Source: an uncultured Rikenellaceae bacterium
Lineage (GTDB): Bacteria; Bacteroidota; Bacteroidia; Bacteroidales; Rikenellaceae
Length of the DNA: 64,000 nt
Assembly: GCA_944415565.1 (NCBI GenBank)
Contig: CALYBQ010000013.1
Coordinates: 62,001 to 126,000 of the forward strand
Direction of reading: 5' to 3'
This document shows positions 35,475-43,855 of the stretch, in pieces. The notes below the pieces were generated by a model that did no database searches, was not told the DNA's origin, and worked only from the letters and a program-made list of their open reading frames with translations. How positions within the stretch are numbered: position 1 is the stretch's first letter; every line of letters starts with the position of its first letter. The position numbers and the translations under genes were made by a program.

Positions 35475-36803
35475 TTATTTTATGAAGAATCTGTAAATGT
35501 CGTTCCCTGTGACGTATATCATAAGTCCGAATATCAGCAACATACCGAGGATCTGTGCGAACTCCATGAATTTGTCGCTCGGCTTCCGGCGTGTAATGAC
35601 CTCGTACAGCAGGAACAGTACGTGGCCGCCGTCGAGTGCCGGTATCGGCAATATGTTCATTACTGCGAGTACGACCGACAGGAATGCGGTGAGGCTCCAG
35701 AATTTGAACCAGTCCCACGTATTCGGGAATATGCTGCCTATCATAATCGGGCCGCCGAGGTTTTTGTAGGCTTCGGTTTTGGGCGTGAATATCAGTTTTA
35801 TCTGGTCCACGTAATCGGCTATCTCGCTGCCGGTCCTTTTGAACCCGGCGGGGATGGCTTGTAGTAAGTTGTACGATATGTGCGTTACGGGCAACGTGTC
35901 AATGCGTATGGTAGCGCCGATAAGTCCTTGATCGGATACGTTTACCGGCAGGGTTTTCATTATGTCGATTCCGGCAGAATCGCGGACGATGGTCAGCTCG
36001 ATTTGTTGGCTTTTCTTATCCTGAAGCACCTTGTGGTATTCGTCGAAGAAGCACATTGGCGTACCGTTCATGGCTATGAGCGAGTCACCGGGTAGTATGC
36101 CTGCCGCTTTGGCTCCGCCGTCGGGTGTGAGCGAGTCGATGACGAACGGTGCACGCGGTATCATGAAATCACGCTGGCTGTGCAGTATCTGTCCTGTATA
36201 TTTTTCCGGAATGTCGATGGAGACCGTTTCCCCGTCACGCAGGACTTCGACTGTTTTGCCGTTGGAAAGGACTATTTTTTTGATTATGTCGTCGATGTCG
36301 TCGTAGATCTCCCCATTGACAGAGACTATACGGTCGCCGTTACGGAAACCTATTTCTTGTCCCAGCTCGTTGAATTGCCAGCCGTATACTATGTCTTTGT
36401 TTGCGACGTAGTCGTCACCGTAGTGGCTGCTCATGCCGATGTATACGAATATCGCCAGAACGATGTTCATCATTACCCCGCCGAGCATCACCAGCAGTCG
36501 TTGCCATGCCGGTTTGGCGCGGAACTCCCACGGTTCGGCCGGTTTGCTGAGGGCTTTGGTATCCATGCTCTCGTCTATCATGCCGGCGATCTTGCAGTAG
36601 CCGCCGAAGGGGACCCATCCGATTCCGAATTCCGTCTCGCCGATTTTGAATTTCACGAGCGAGAACCAAGGGTTGAAAAAGAGGTAGAATTTGTCTACTC
36701 TCATGCCGAACATTTTGGCGAAGAGGAAGTGCCCGAACTCGTGTACGAATACGAGGATGGAAAAACTGGCTATGAATTGAAGTATCTTGACTACTATGTC
36801 CAT
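35475..36803 (-). CDS. rseP: RseP-type site-2 intramembrane metalloprotease
   Basis: The 442-residue protein has the zinc motif HEFGH at residues 21-25 in the first membrane helix, GIGWVPFGGYCKIAGM near 62-77, two PDZ-like regions in the periplasmic part (about 140-310; PDGGAKAAGILPGDSLIAMNG) and LDGGH near residue 392 in the third helix, the second metal-binding site. RseP cleaves anti-sigma factors and leftover signal peptides in the membrane. The operon order M23-like/dxr/rseP/radA is common in this phylum. Confidence 0.94.
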   Translation of the reverse strand: MDIVVKILQFIASFSILVFVHEFGHFLFAKMFGMRVDKFYLFFNPWFSLVKFKIGETEFGIGWVPFGGYCKIAGMIDESMDTKALSKPAEPWEFRAKPAWQRLLVMLGGVMMNIVLAIFVYIGMSSHYGDDYVANKDIVYGWQFNELGQEIGFRNGDRIVSVNGEIYDDIDDIIKKIVLSNGKTVEVLRDGETVSIDIPEKYTGQILHSQRDFMIPRAPFVIDSLTPDGGAKAAGILPGDSLIAMNGTPMCFFDEYHKVLQDKKSQQIELTIVRDSAGIDIMKTLPVNVSDQGLIGATIRIDTLPVTHISYNLLQAIPAGFKRTGSEIADYVDQIKLIFTPKTEAYKNLGGPIMIGSIFPNTWDWFKFWSLTAFLSVVLAVMNILPIPALDGGHVLFLLYEVITRRKPSDKFMEFAQILGMLLIFGLMIYVTGNDIYRFFIK

Positions 36804-36822
36804 ATTTGTCTGTTGTTGTATT

Positions 36823-37980
36823 TTAGTGTTTTGCGTTTACGAATCTTTCGGCGATGCCGCGCGCTTCTGCATTGCTGGCGCGGTAGTCGTCCATTGTGGG
36901 GCGTTGTATGAATGTGCTGCGCTCAAGCGTGTGTTCCAGCGTACGGCGGATGTCCCCGAATCCTATCCTGCGTTCGAGGAACGCGGCGACGGCGATCTCG
37001 TTGGCGGCGTTGAGTATGCAACAACTGTTGCCGCCTTTTTCGAGTGCTTCGTATGCTATGCGTAATGCCGGGAACCGGACGGTGTCGGGAGCGGAGAACG
37101 TAAGGCTTCCCGCCGTCGTGATGTCGAACCGGGGATAGGGGAGCGGCAGGCGTTCGGGGAAACTAAGCGCATACTGTATCGGCAGGCGCATGTCGGCCGA
37201 ACCGAGTTGAGCCTTGAGCGTTCCGTCTGCGAATTCTACCATCGAGTGTACGACGCATTGCGGATGTATGGCCACGTCTATGTGTTGTGGCGGCATATTG
37301 AAGAGCCATCGGGCCTCGATTACCTCTAACCCCTTGTTGAGCATTGTGGCGGAATCTATGGTTATCTTTCGTCCCATGTCCCAATGCGGATGCGCGAGGG
37401 CCTGTTCGACCGATGCGTTTTCTATCTCTTCGGCCGGCATGTTCAGGAAAGGGCCGCCGGAAGCTGTCAGTATCAGTCGCGAGGGGGCGCTCGCCTCGCC
37501 TGCGAGACATTGGAATATGGCGGAGTGTTCCGAGTCGATGGGGATTATCGGGATACGCTTGTCCATCGCCGCTTTCATCACTATGTCGCCGGCTACCACG
37601 AGGGTCTCCTTGTTGGCCAAAGCGACTTTTTTGCCCGCATTTATGGCGCACAGCGTTGGTTCGAGACCGGCGTAACCGACAAGCGCGTTGATTACCGTGT
37701 CGATGTTGCCGTTGCCGACTATCTGGCACAGGGCCTCTTCGCCTGCGTAGACCTTTATCGGAAGCGCCGCGAGTGCATCGGAGAGCGCCTTGTAATGTTC
37801 TTTGTTGGCTATCACGACACTGTCGGGCAGAAATTCGGCCGCTTGTGCCGCGAGCATTTCCCAGTTGTTGTTCGAGGTCAGAGTGACGGCCTCGAATTTA
37901 TCGGGATGGAGACGCATGATGTCGAGGGTCTGCCGGCCTATGGAGCCTGTCGAACCTAACAATGCGATCTGGTGTTTCAT
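36823..37980 (-). CDS. dxr: 1-deoxy-D-xylulose 5-phosphate reductoisomerase
   Basis: The 385-residue NADPH enzyme converts deoxyxylulose phosphate to methylerythritol phosphate, the committed step of non-mevalonate isoprenoid synthesis. Visible are the dinucleotide motif GSTGSIG (9-15), ALANKETLV near 120, IPIDSEHSAIFQCL near 146, LTASGGPF near 170 and TMLNKGLE near 210. It lies 22 bases after the LytM-like gene and 19 before rseP. Its product feeds the uppS reaction at the left end of the window. Confidence 0.95.
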   Translation of the reverse strand: MKHQIALLGSTGSIGRQTLDIMRLHPDKFEAVTLTSNNNWEMLAAQAAEFLPDSVVIANKEHYKALSDALAALPIKVYAGEEALCQIVGNGNIDTVINALVGYAGLEPTLCAINAGKKVALANKETLVVAGDIVMKAAMDKRIPIIPIDSEHSAIFQCLAGEASAPSRLILTASGGPFLNMPAEEIENASVEQALAHPHWDMGRKITIDSATMLNKGLEVIEARWLFNMPPQHIDVAIHPQCVVHSMVEFADGTLKAQLGSADMRLPIQYALSFPERLPLPYPRFDITTAGSLTFSAPDTVRFPALRIAYEALEKGGNSCCILNAANEIAVAAFLERRIGFGDIRRTLEHTLERSTFIQRPTMDDYRASNAEARGIAERFVNAKH

Positions 37981-38002
37981 ACGTCCTTGTGAGTTACCTG
38001 TG

Positions 38003-38884
38003 TTAGAAAAGTATATACGATTCCGGGTCGACCGGGGTTCCGTTCTGCCAGAGTTCTATCTCGAAGAGGTTCTTGCCGCCTTCGCCGGATATGCCTTCGC
38101 CCGTATAGCCGATGATCTCGCCGTCGCGTACCCGCGTTCCTACCGCGTGTATGGCCCTCGAGCAGTTCTTGTATATGGAGATAAGATTACCGGGGTGTTG
38201 TACCTGTATTGTGTATCCGCTGCCGGGCGACCATGTCGATAGTACGATTGTTCCCTGACCTACGGCCAGTATCTGCTGGTCCACAGCCGTGGCTATGCCC
38301 GTTCCGTAACGATCTTCCTTGGGGTTGAAATGCGTAGCGACGACACCTCTTACGGGCGACGTCAGGTCCATTCCCGAGCGCAAGCTGGTGCGGCCGAATG
38401 CCACATGGCTGAGGCCGTATACTCCGCTGCCCTCCATTTGTGCGCGGAGGATGCTGTCTGCCGCGTTAGGCAGGACGAGGTCTATGCGTTGGGCTACCGA
38501 GTCGGTCGCGGCAGGTTGGCTCTTGCCGACGGGACTTCTGCCTTCGAGGATGCGCGAAACATCGTTGGTGTATACCTGCAATTCGTTGAGCCGCCGCTCC
38601 ATGGAGTCCACACGCATGATGTTCTCTATCATGATCTCGCGTGGTTGGTTGCCGTATCCGGGAATCAGCTCGAGTATCGGGGTGTAGGCTACCAGCGACA
38701 GGGTTATGACGAACAGTATCAGAACGACGGCAACTATGCCTCCGAGAGCTTCGACCGGACTGGTGTGCATATACCATACCTCCACGTCGTCATGTTGTTT
38801 ACGCATGCTGAGACGGTGCTTTTTGTTGAAGTTGCGGAGGAAGTATACTATGTTGCGGTTGGATTTCATCCTGTTCGTTCGCAT
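38003..38884 (-). CDS. Membrane-anchored LytM/M23-like protein, apparently catalytically dead
   Basis: The 293-residue protein has a cytoplasmic basic N-terminus, one membrane helix (about 46-70), a coiled linker and a C-terminal LytM-fold domain (about 165-293; GQGTIVLSTWSPGSGYTIQV, VRDGEIIGYTGEG, WQNGTPVDPESYI). The usual zinc ligands are missing: the HLHFE motif aligns with LFEIE and the early HxxxD with YGTGI. It therefore probably acts like EnvC or NlpD as an activator or scaffold for peptidoglycan amidases, not a peptidase. The promoter is very close to the ATG at 38884; ATG 38869 (MKSNRN) is an alternative start. First gene of the dxr-rseP-radA operon. Confidence 0.75.
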   Translation of the reverse strand: MRTNRMKSNRNIVYFLRNFNKKHRLSMRKQHDDVEVWYMHTSPVEALGGIVAVVLILFVITLSLVAYTPILELIPGYGNQPREIMIENIMRVDSMERRLNELQVYTNDVSRILEGRSPVGKSQPAATDSVAQRIDLVLPNAADSILRAQMEGSGVYGLSHVAFGRTSLRSGMDLTSPVRGVVATHFNPKEDRYGTGIATAVDQQILAVGQGTIVLSTWSPGSGYTIQVQHPGNLISIYKNCSRAIHAVGTRVRDGEIIGYTGEGISGEGGKNLFEIELWQNGTPVDPESYILF

Positions 38885-38897
38885 GTTTAGATAGACG

Positions 38898-38930
38898 CAA
38901 AGATAATTATTATCTGGTGACTTTCACCAG
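38898..38930 (-). promoter_or_regulatory. Promoter of the LytM-dxr-rseP-radA operon with an inverted repeat
   Basis: On the minus strand TATCTTTG (38905-38898) is an exact -7 box. Just upstream, CTGGTGA-N3-TCACCAG (38914-38930) is a perfect 7-bp inverted repeat placed between the -33 and -7 positions, as an operator would be. A regulator is not identified. Confidence 0.5.
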
Positions 38931-39101
38931 TAAACGGAAATTTCGCAGGATTAGTGCGGGCACAGGCGGGAAAGTTGTTGCCGCTCATGTCGTCGGTGCT
39001 ATTAAATAAATGTCCGTTAATCGATTGCATATAGAGGAAATATGGAAAAAAGACATACCTTTATAAGTATATGTGGTGTTCCTCGTTAAAACCATCATGC
39101 C

Positions 39102-39989
39102 ATGTTCGAAAAATTATTAAGAAATGTTGTTATGGTCGTGCTGTTGATATCTGCCGGAGTTATTGGGGTATCTTGTGGCGTTACATCGAAACGTCGTACT
39201 TCAGCAAAACTTCTGCCGGAAGTTGTAAGGAAGGAGTGTGACGATTCGCTCGTGATAAAATACAATGCGGTTATAGCGCGGTATAGAGCGAGATTGAAGA
39301 ACCCTAAGGGAATGCTTGTCAACACAAGTGACATTAGGGCGAGTCAAGAGGATGCCGACAGTTTGAGGTATTGGTATTCGCTGATGACAGACACGCAGCA
39401 GTACAACGTCTGGCCGTGGCCTAATCAGAAAGGGAAGTTCGTTCCGTCGCCTCATTCCGTTTTTGAGGATGAGGATGGGCGGGTTCGGTCTGCAATCGGA
39501 TGGTTTGAGGATGGTCAAGATAAGCAATATGCATACAAATATCTTGTTGTTTTGGATGGGGCGGTGGTAGATCGTAATATCGCTCGTCTTGCCTTCTTCA
39601 ATGCCGATAAAGCTTCTGCGGTGGAATTCGCGAGATTAGTCGGTATGCGAGTGGAGAATCTTCGGCGTGTTGAACTGGTGGAACGTGACGAGGCAGTCAA
39701 GACGTGGGGCTATAAGGGTTGTAATGGTGCTATATTGATAACGACCAAGGGTTTGGAAGATCCGATAATAACGGTTAATGGGTTGGTTGTGAGTGTTGAT
39801 TTGCCTGCGAGATTCGATGTCGATAAAATGACCATTGAGGATTATGGGGCGTTGTTAGGGCTGTATCCATCAGAGATCAACAGTATTAATATAGTTCGGC
39901 GGCCGAACATCGTGAACGATAGGGGATCGGGTAAGAAAGGAGTCATTATAGATATATCGGCAAGCAGAATGTGTCGTAATTTAAGGTAG
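39102..39989 (+). CDS. Lipoprotein with two tandem SusC-plug-like units
   Basis: The 295-residue protein has a lipoprotein-type signal (Cys25 in IGVSC). Residues 147-216 run LVVLDGAVVDRN ... ENLRRVELVERDEAVKTWGY ... NGAILITTKG, and 221-286 run PIITVNGLVV ... SEINSINIVRRPNIV ... KGVIIDIS. Both copy the pattern of the N-terminal plug of SusC/RagA TonB-dependent receptors (VVDG, then DIESIEVLKD, then YGsrGaNGVILITTK), yet there is no barrel. The first 145 residues are unlike anything I know. Function unknown; a periplasmic or outer-membrane partner role is possible. It stands alone between divergent operons. Confidence 0.7.
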   Translation: MFEKLLRNVVMVVLLISAGVIGVSCGVTSKRRTSAKLLPEVVRKECDDSLVIKYNAVIARYRARLKNPKGMLVNTSDIRASQEDADSLRYWYSLMTDTQQYNVWPWPNQKGKFVPSPHSVFEDEDGRVRSAIGWFEDGQDKQYAYKYLVVLDGAVVDRNIARLAFFNADKASAVEFARLVGMRVENLRRVELVERDEAVKTWGYKGCNGAILITTKGLEDPIITVNGLVVSVDLPARFDVDKMTIEDYGALLGLYPSEINSINIVRRPNIVNDRGSGKKGVIIDISASRMCRNLR

Positions 39990-40148
39990 CAATGTGTGCC
40001 TGAATTTTGCCCGGTTAGCCGTTTCGGCGGTCTTTGAAGACGTATGACTGACGGAATTTCGGGGCCGGATTTCCGTTATGTTATGTAATTGTTAATTATA
40101 TGTGATCTTTTTGCAGTGTTTTGTGTTTTATAAATAATTTAAAAAACT

Positions 40149-40156
40149 TATATTTG
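40149..40156 (+). promoter_or_regulatory. -7 promoter box upstream of the nucleotidyltransferase-galM unit
   Basis: TATATTTG is an exact TAnnTTTG match, 84 bases before the ATG at 40241. TTTG at 40120-40123 is 25 bases away, longer than usual. Confidence 0.5.
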
Positions 40157-40240
40157 TGAGAATTAACGCGCAAAGGGGCATTGGCCGACACGGCGCGAAG
40201 GATTTAAACCGAATTTTATAACATTAACAGCTTGTTTAAA

Positions 40241-41152
40241 ATGAACAAACCAACACTTCTTGTATTGGCAGCCGGCATGGGGTCGCGTTATGGATCGCTC
40301 AAACAGATGGACGGAGTCGGCCCCAATGGTGAAGCTATTATCGATTATTCAGTATATGACGCTATCCGCGCTGGTTTCGGACGCGTCGTTTTCGTTATAA
40401 GGCACTCTTTCGAAAAGGATTTCCGCGAGGTGTTTACACCGGAACGTTTCGGCGGTAAGATAGAGGTGGGGTTCGTATTTCAGGAGCTCGACAAACTTCC
40501 GGAAGGATTCACCGTGCCCGAAGGCCGTGAAAAACCGTGGGGTACGAACCATGCAGTGATGATGGCTGCCGGTGAGATCAAGGGCCCGTTTGCCGTTATC
40601 AATGCCGACGATTTTTACGGAAAGAGCGCATACCAGACGGTAGGCGACTTCCTCCGCTCGGCAGACGGACGGAAAGACGAGTATTGCGTAGTTGGTTATC
40701 AGGTAAAGAATACGCTTTCGGACAACGGAACCGTATCGAGGGCAGAGTGTGCTGTCGATGACAAGGGTTACCTGACCTCTATCGTAGAGCGTACTTCGAT
40801 CGAACGCAAGGCAGACGGTGTGGTTTACTACACGCTCGACGGCAAGGACTATCCGATAGACGACAATACACCGGTTTCGATGAACATGTTCGGCTTCACG
40901 CCCGACTATTTCGAATATTCGGAAGAGTATTTCAAAAACTTCCTCAAGGATAACGTGGCTAACCTCAAATCGGAATTCTATATCCCGACGATGGTGAACG
41001 TTCTCGTTAACGAAGGCAAGGCTAAAATGAAAGTTCTGACAACCGACTCTCCGTGGTTCGGTGTGACATATAAGGAAGACAGACCGATGGTAGTCGCCAA
41101 GATACAGTCGCTCATAGCGGCAGGCGAATACCCACAGAACCTATGGAAATAG
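40241..41152 (+). CDS. NDP-sugar nucleotidyltransferase (pyrophosphorylase-like)
   Basis: The 303-residue protein has the nucleotidyltransferase signature LVLAAGMGSRYGSLKQM (about 7-23), the metal-binding INADDFYG (about 123-130) and a C-terminal domain that ends near residue 303. Such enzymes join a sugar 1-phosphate to an NTP. The sugar and nucleotide cannot be read from sequence, but the gene overlaps galM by 10 bases (41143-41152) and lies in a galactose/hexose gene block with galK but no galT. It might make UDP-galactose from galactose 1-phosphate; that is inference. The start at 40241 replaces a TTG nine bases earlier. Confidence 0.82.
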   Translation: MNKPTLLVLAAGMGSRYGSLKQMDGVGPNGEAIIDYSVYDAIRAGFGRVVFVIRHSFEKDFREVFTPERFGGKIEVGFVFQELDKLPEGFTVPEGREKPWGTNHAVMMAAGEIKGPFAVINADDFYGKSAYQTVGDFLRSADGRKDEYCVVGYQVKNTLSDNGTVSRAECAVDDKGYLTSIVERTSIERKADGVVYYTLDGKDYPIDDNTPVSMNMFGFTPDYFEYSEEYFKNFLKDNVANLKSEFYIPTMVNVLVNEGKAKMKVLTTDSPWFGVTYKEDRPMVVAKIQSLIAAGEYPQNLWK

Positions 41153-42192
41153 AGCAGAGCGTCTGGGGATTCACCGAAGAGGGCGAGGCCGTCATACTCT
41201 ACACGATGCGTAACTCAAAAGGCGCAGAGGTGCAGGTGACGAATATCGGGGCGGCGCTCGTGTCCGTGAAGGTTCCCGACCGCAACGGCGAGATGGCCGA
41301 TGTCGTGTTGGGATACGACCGTTGGGACAGTTATCTGAACGACGGGGCAGCTTCGGGGAAAACCGTAGGACGTTTTGCAAACCGTATAGCGAGGGGGATG
41401 TTCTCACTTGACGGTAAGGATTACCGGCTCGCGCAGAACAATGGCCCGAACGCGTTGCATGGCGGCGTGAAAGGGTTCGCGAACCGATGGTGGCAGAGCA
41501 GGGTGGAGACCGACCGGGTGGTGTTCTCGCTGGTGAGCGAGGACGGAGACCAAGGCTATCCGGGACGGTTGCATGTCGAGGTCTGCTACGATTGGGATGA
41601 CGACGATACGTTGGAAATAACGTTCTTTGCAAAGTCGGAGGTTCCGACCATTATCAACCTGACCAATCATGCCTATTTCAACCTTGCGGGAGAGGATTCG
41701 GGCAGCGTATTGGGGCAGACGTTGAGGCTGAACGCCGACAGCTATCTGCCGTGTGGCAGGACACAGATTCCTACCGGGGAACTTGCTGCTGTCGAAGGAA
41801 CTCCAATGGATTTCCGCACAGGGAAACCGATAGGCAGGGACATAGATGCTGACGACGAACAGCTGGGGATATGCAGAGGGTATGACCACTGTTTCCCTGT
41901 GAAGGGATATGCGAAAGGCGTTCTTACTGATGTTGCGGAACTTTACGACGAGGCCAGCGGACGGGTGCTGACGGTCGCTACGACACAGCCCGGCGTACAT
42001 TTGTATACTGGTAACTGGTTGGAAGGTAATCCGATGTCGAAGAGCGGACGGTACTACGAAAACCGTTACGGAGTGGCCTTGGAATGCCAGAATTTTCCTG
42101 ACGCTCCGAACCATCCGGACTTCCCGCCGTCGAGACTCGATCCCGACGAGGTGTATGAAGAGCACATAGTATACCGTTTCGGCGTAAGGTGA
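41143..42192 (+). CDS. galM: Aldose 1-epimerase (first copy)
   Basis: The 349-residue cytoplasmic mutarotase interconverts alpha and beta anomers of galactose or glucose. It has NRIARGMFSLDG near 80, NGPNALHGGVKGF near 97-109, TNHAYFNLAGE (catalytic His near 173) and the catalytic Glu in ALECQNFPDAPNHPDFP near 306. No signal peptide, so it acts in the cytoplasm. Its start overlaps the end of the nucleotidyltransferase gene, suggesting coupled translation. It is a paralogue of the galM at 46363-47427 on the other strand. Confidence 0.93.
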   Translation: MEIEQSVWGFTEEGEAVILYTMRNSKGAEVQVTNIGAALVSVKVPDRNGEMADVVLGYDRWDSYLNDGAASGKTVGRFANRIARGMFSLDGKDYRLAQNNGPNALHGGVKGFANRWWQSRVETDRVVFSLVSEDGDQGYPGRLHVEVCYDWDDDDTLEITFFAKSEVPTIINLTNHAYFNLAGEDSGSVLGQTLRLNADSYLPCGRTQIPTGELAAVEGTPMDFRTGKPIGRDIDADDEQLGICRGYDHCFPVKGYAKGVLTDVAELYDEASGRVLTVATTQPGVHLYTGNWLEGNPMSKSGRYYENRYGVALECQNFPDAPNHPDFPPSRLDPDEVYEEHIVYRFGVR

Positions 42193-42321
42193 AAGAACGG
42201 CAAGTAGTGCGAACAAAATGAATATGAGAATGGTAGTATAACTTCAGCTTGGCAGGCCAAGGGATAAAACTAACGATCCTGTCGGTTTGTGACACGAAAT
42301 GAAACTTAAAACTCCAATTAT

Positions 42322-43551
42322 ATGAAGAAAAATATTTTTGACCTAAGCAACGAGCAACTCAAGGAGATAGCTCAGACCCTTAAAGACCGTATAGAGGTAG
42401 GTCTCGAAAAGAAAGGCGAGGAGATCCTTGCCATCCCGACCTATATCAATCCGCGTAAGGACATACAGAACGAGAAGGTCCTTGTGCTCGACCTCGGAGG
42501 GACGAACTATCGTGTTGCCGTCGTTGAATTCAGGAACGGTCAGCCGACCATCCACCCTGAGAACGGTTATAAGATAAAGCTTTCGCCCAAGGCTATGAGG
42601 GATAAGGATACTCTTTTCAAGGAGATCACCGACCCTATCGCACAACTCGACCTGGCAGGCGTAACCTCTATCGGGTATTGCTTCTCTTTCCCGGCCGATT
42701 CTACATTGGACGGAGATGCGGTTCTCGTTCGTTGGACAAAAGGCTTCGACATTCCTGAAATGATAGGCCAGCCTATCGGCGCTACCCTCAAGGAGCACCT
42801 CAATAAGGAGCTTGCAGGAAGGGTTAACATCCAGAAAGTCAACGTAATCAACGATACGGTAGCGAGCCTTTTCTCAGGCTTGACAGACACTCAGGCTCAG
42901 GCTTACATCGGCCTTATCGTAGGTACGGGTACTAATATGGCTGCGTTCTTCAATGCAAAGAATATCAAGAAGATAGACAAAGGCTATGCACAGGGCGGCG
43001 CTGTTGCGGTTAACCTCGAATCGGGTAACTTCAAACCGCCTTACCTCTCGGTAGTAGATGAAAAAATCGACCGTTATTCGGAAACACGCGGAGCACAGCG
43101 TTTCGAGAAAGCAATATCGGGACTTTATCTCGGCCGCATTTTGGAATACGTCTTTTCTTGCGACGAATTCGAAGAGGGTTTCGACGCATCGAGGATTACT
43201 TACATGCTGAGCTATCCGGATATGTTCAAGGACGAATATGTGGATATGGCACAGAGGGTGTACGAACGTTCGGCCAAATTAGTTGCCGCTTCGTTGGCTG
43301 GCCTCGTGGAACAGATGGTTCAGTTCGATTCGTCGATTAAGAATGTGCGCCTTATGGCCGACGGTAGCCTGTTCTGGAGTAAGGATTTCAAGAACAATTG
43401 CGTTACCCACTGCTTCACCAGCTATAAGGATATGGTGATGGACGAGCTTCATCTGTTGCTTAAAGAGATGGGTCTCAAAGGGGTTAAGGTGCAAGTGGAC
43501 GAACAGGCTAACATTAACCTGATCGGTTCAGCTATCGCAGGTCTTTCCTAA
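42322..43551 (+). CDS. Eukaryotic-type hexokinase
   Basis: The 409-residue protein has the hexokinase fold of yeast and animal enzymes, not the ROK or bacterial glucokinase fold: phosphate-1 motif LDLGGTNYRV (about 56-65), the sugar-binding SFPADSTLDGDAVLVRWTKGF (about 120-140) and NDTVAS with the catalytic Asp (about 177-182). It phosphorylates hexoses in the cytoplasm. Hexokinases of this type occur in Bacteroides and relatives but are rare in bacteria. It follows galM by 129 bases and may have its own promoter, though I cannot point to one. A perfect terminator follows. Confidence 0.9.
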   Translation: MKKNIFDLSNEQLKEIAQTLKDRIEVGLEKKGEEILAIPTYINPRKDIQNEKVLVLDLGGTNYRVAVVEFRNGQPTIHPENGYKIKLSPKAMRDKDTLFKEITDPIAQLDLAGVTSIGYCFSFPADSTLDGDAVLVRWTKGFDIPEMIGQPIGATLKEHLNKELAGRVNIQKVNVINDTVASLFSGLTDTQAQAYIGLIVGTGTNMAAFFNAKNIKKIDKGYAQGGAVAVNLESGNFKPPYLSVVDEKIDRYSETRGAQRFEKAISGLYLGRILEYVFSCDEFEEGFDASRITYMLSYPDMFKDEYVDMAQRVYERSAKLVAASLAGLVEQMVQFDSSIKNVRLMADGSLFWSKDFKNNCVTHCFTSYKDMVMDELHLLLKEMGLKGVKVQVDEQANINLIGSAIAGLS

Positions 43552-43570
43552 GGGTTTATATCTTACTTAT

Positions 43571-43605
43571 AAAATAGCCGCAAGTCAAAACTTGCGGCTA
43601 TTTTT
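43571..43605 (+). terminator. Intrinsic terminator after hexokinase
   Basis: A perfect 15-bp stem, AAAATAGCCGCAAGT (43571-43585) with 43590-43604, with loop CAAA and a T run built into the 3' arm. Confidence 0.88.
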
Positions 43606-43808
43606 ATTGGTCGGAATGATATAGATTCGGTAATGCGGAGTGGTATATATGCGACAGTGTTAAGATACCTTTAGTCGCCGGAACTCTACGCGGTAGTTAT
43701 GGTAACGTAACAAGACGTTTGGTAATTATGAGCAATAGTTTATAGCTGTTCTGTGCTATTTGTAGTGGGATGTTAGCCGCTGCTGGTTAAACAAATTCAT
43801 GGTCAAAT
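43606..43808. other. Spacer between convergent terminators
   Basis: About 200 bases between the hexokinase and galK terminators; the whole gap between the two genes is 304 bases. No gene or repeat was recognised. Confidence 0.6.
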
Positions 43809-43838
43809 AAAAAGGCGATCTGTAAAGATCGCCTTTTT
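43809..43838 (-). terminator. Intrinsic terminator after galK
   Basis: AAAAAGGCGATC (43809-43820) pairs with GATCGCCTTTTT (43827-43838) over a 6-base loop; T or A runs at both ends allow bidirectional action. It lies 18 bases past the galK stop. Confidence 0.87.
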
Positions 43839-43855
43839 ATTTATGCAAGGAGAGA

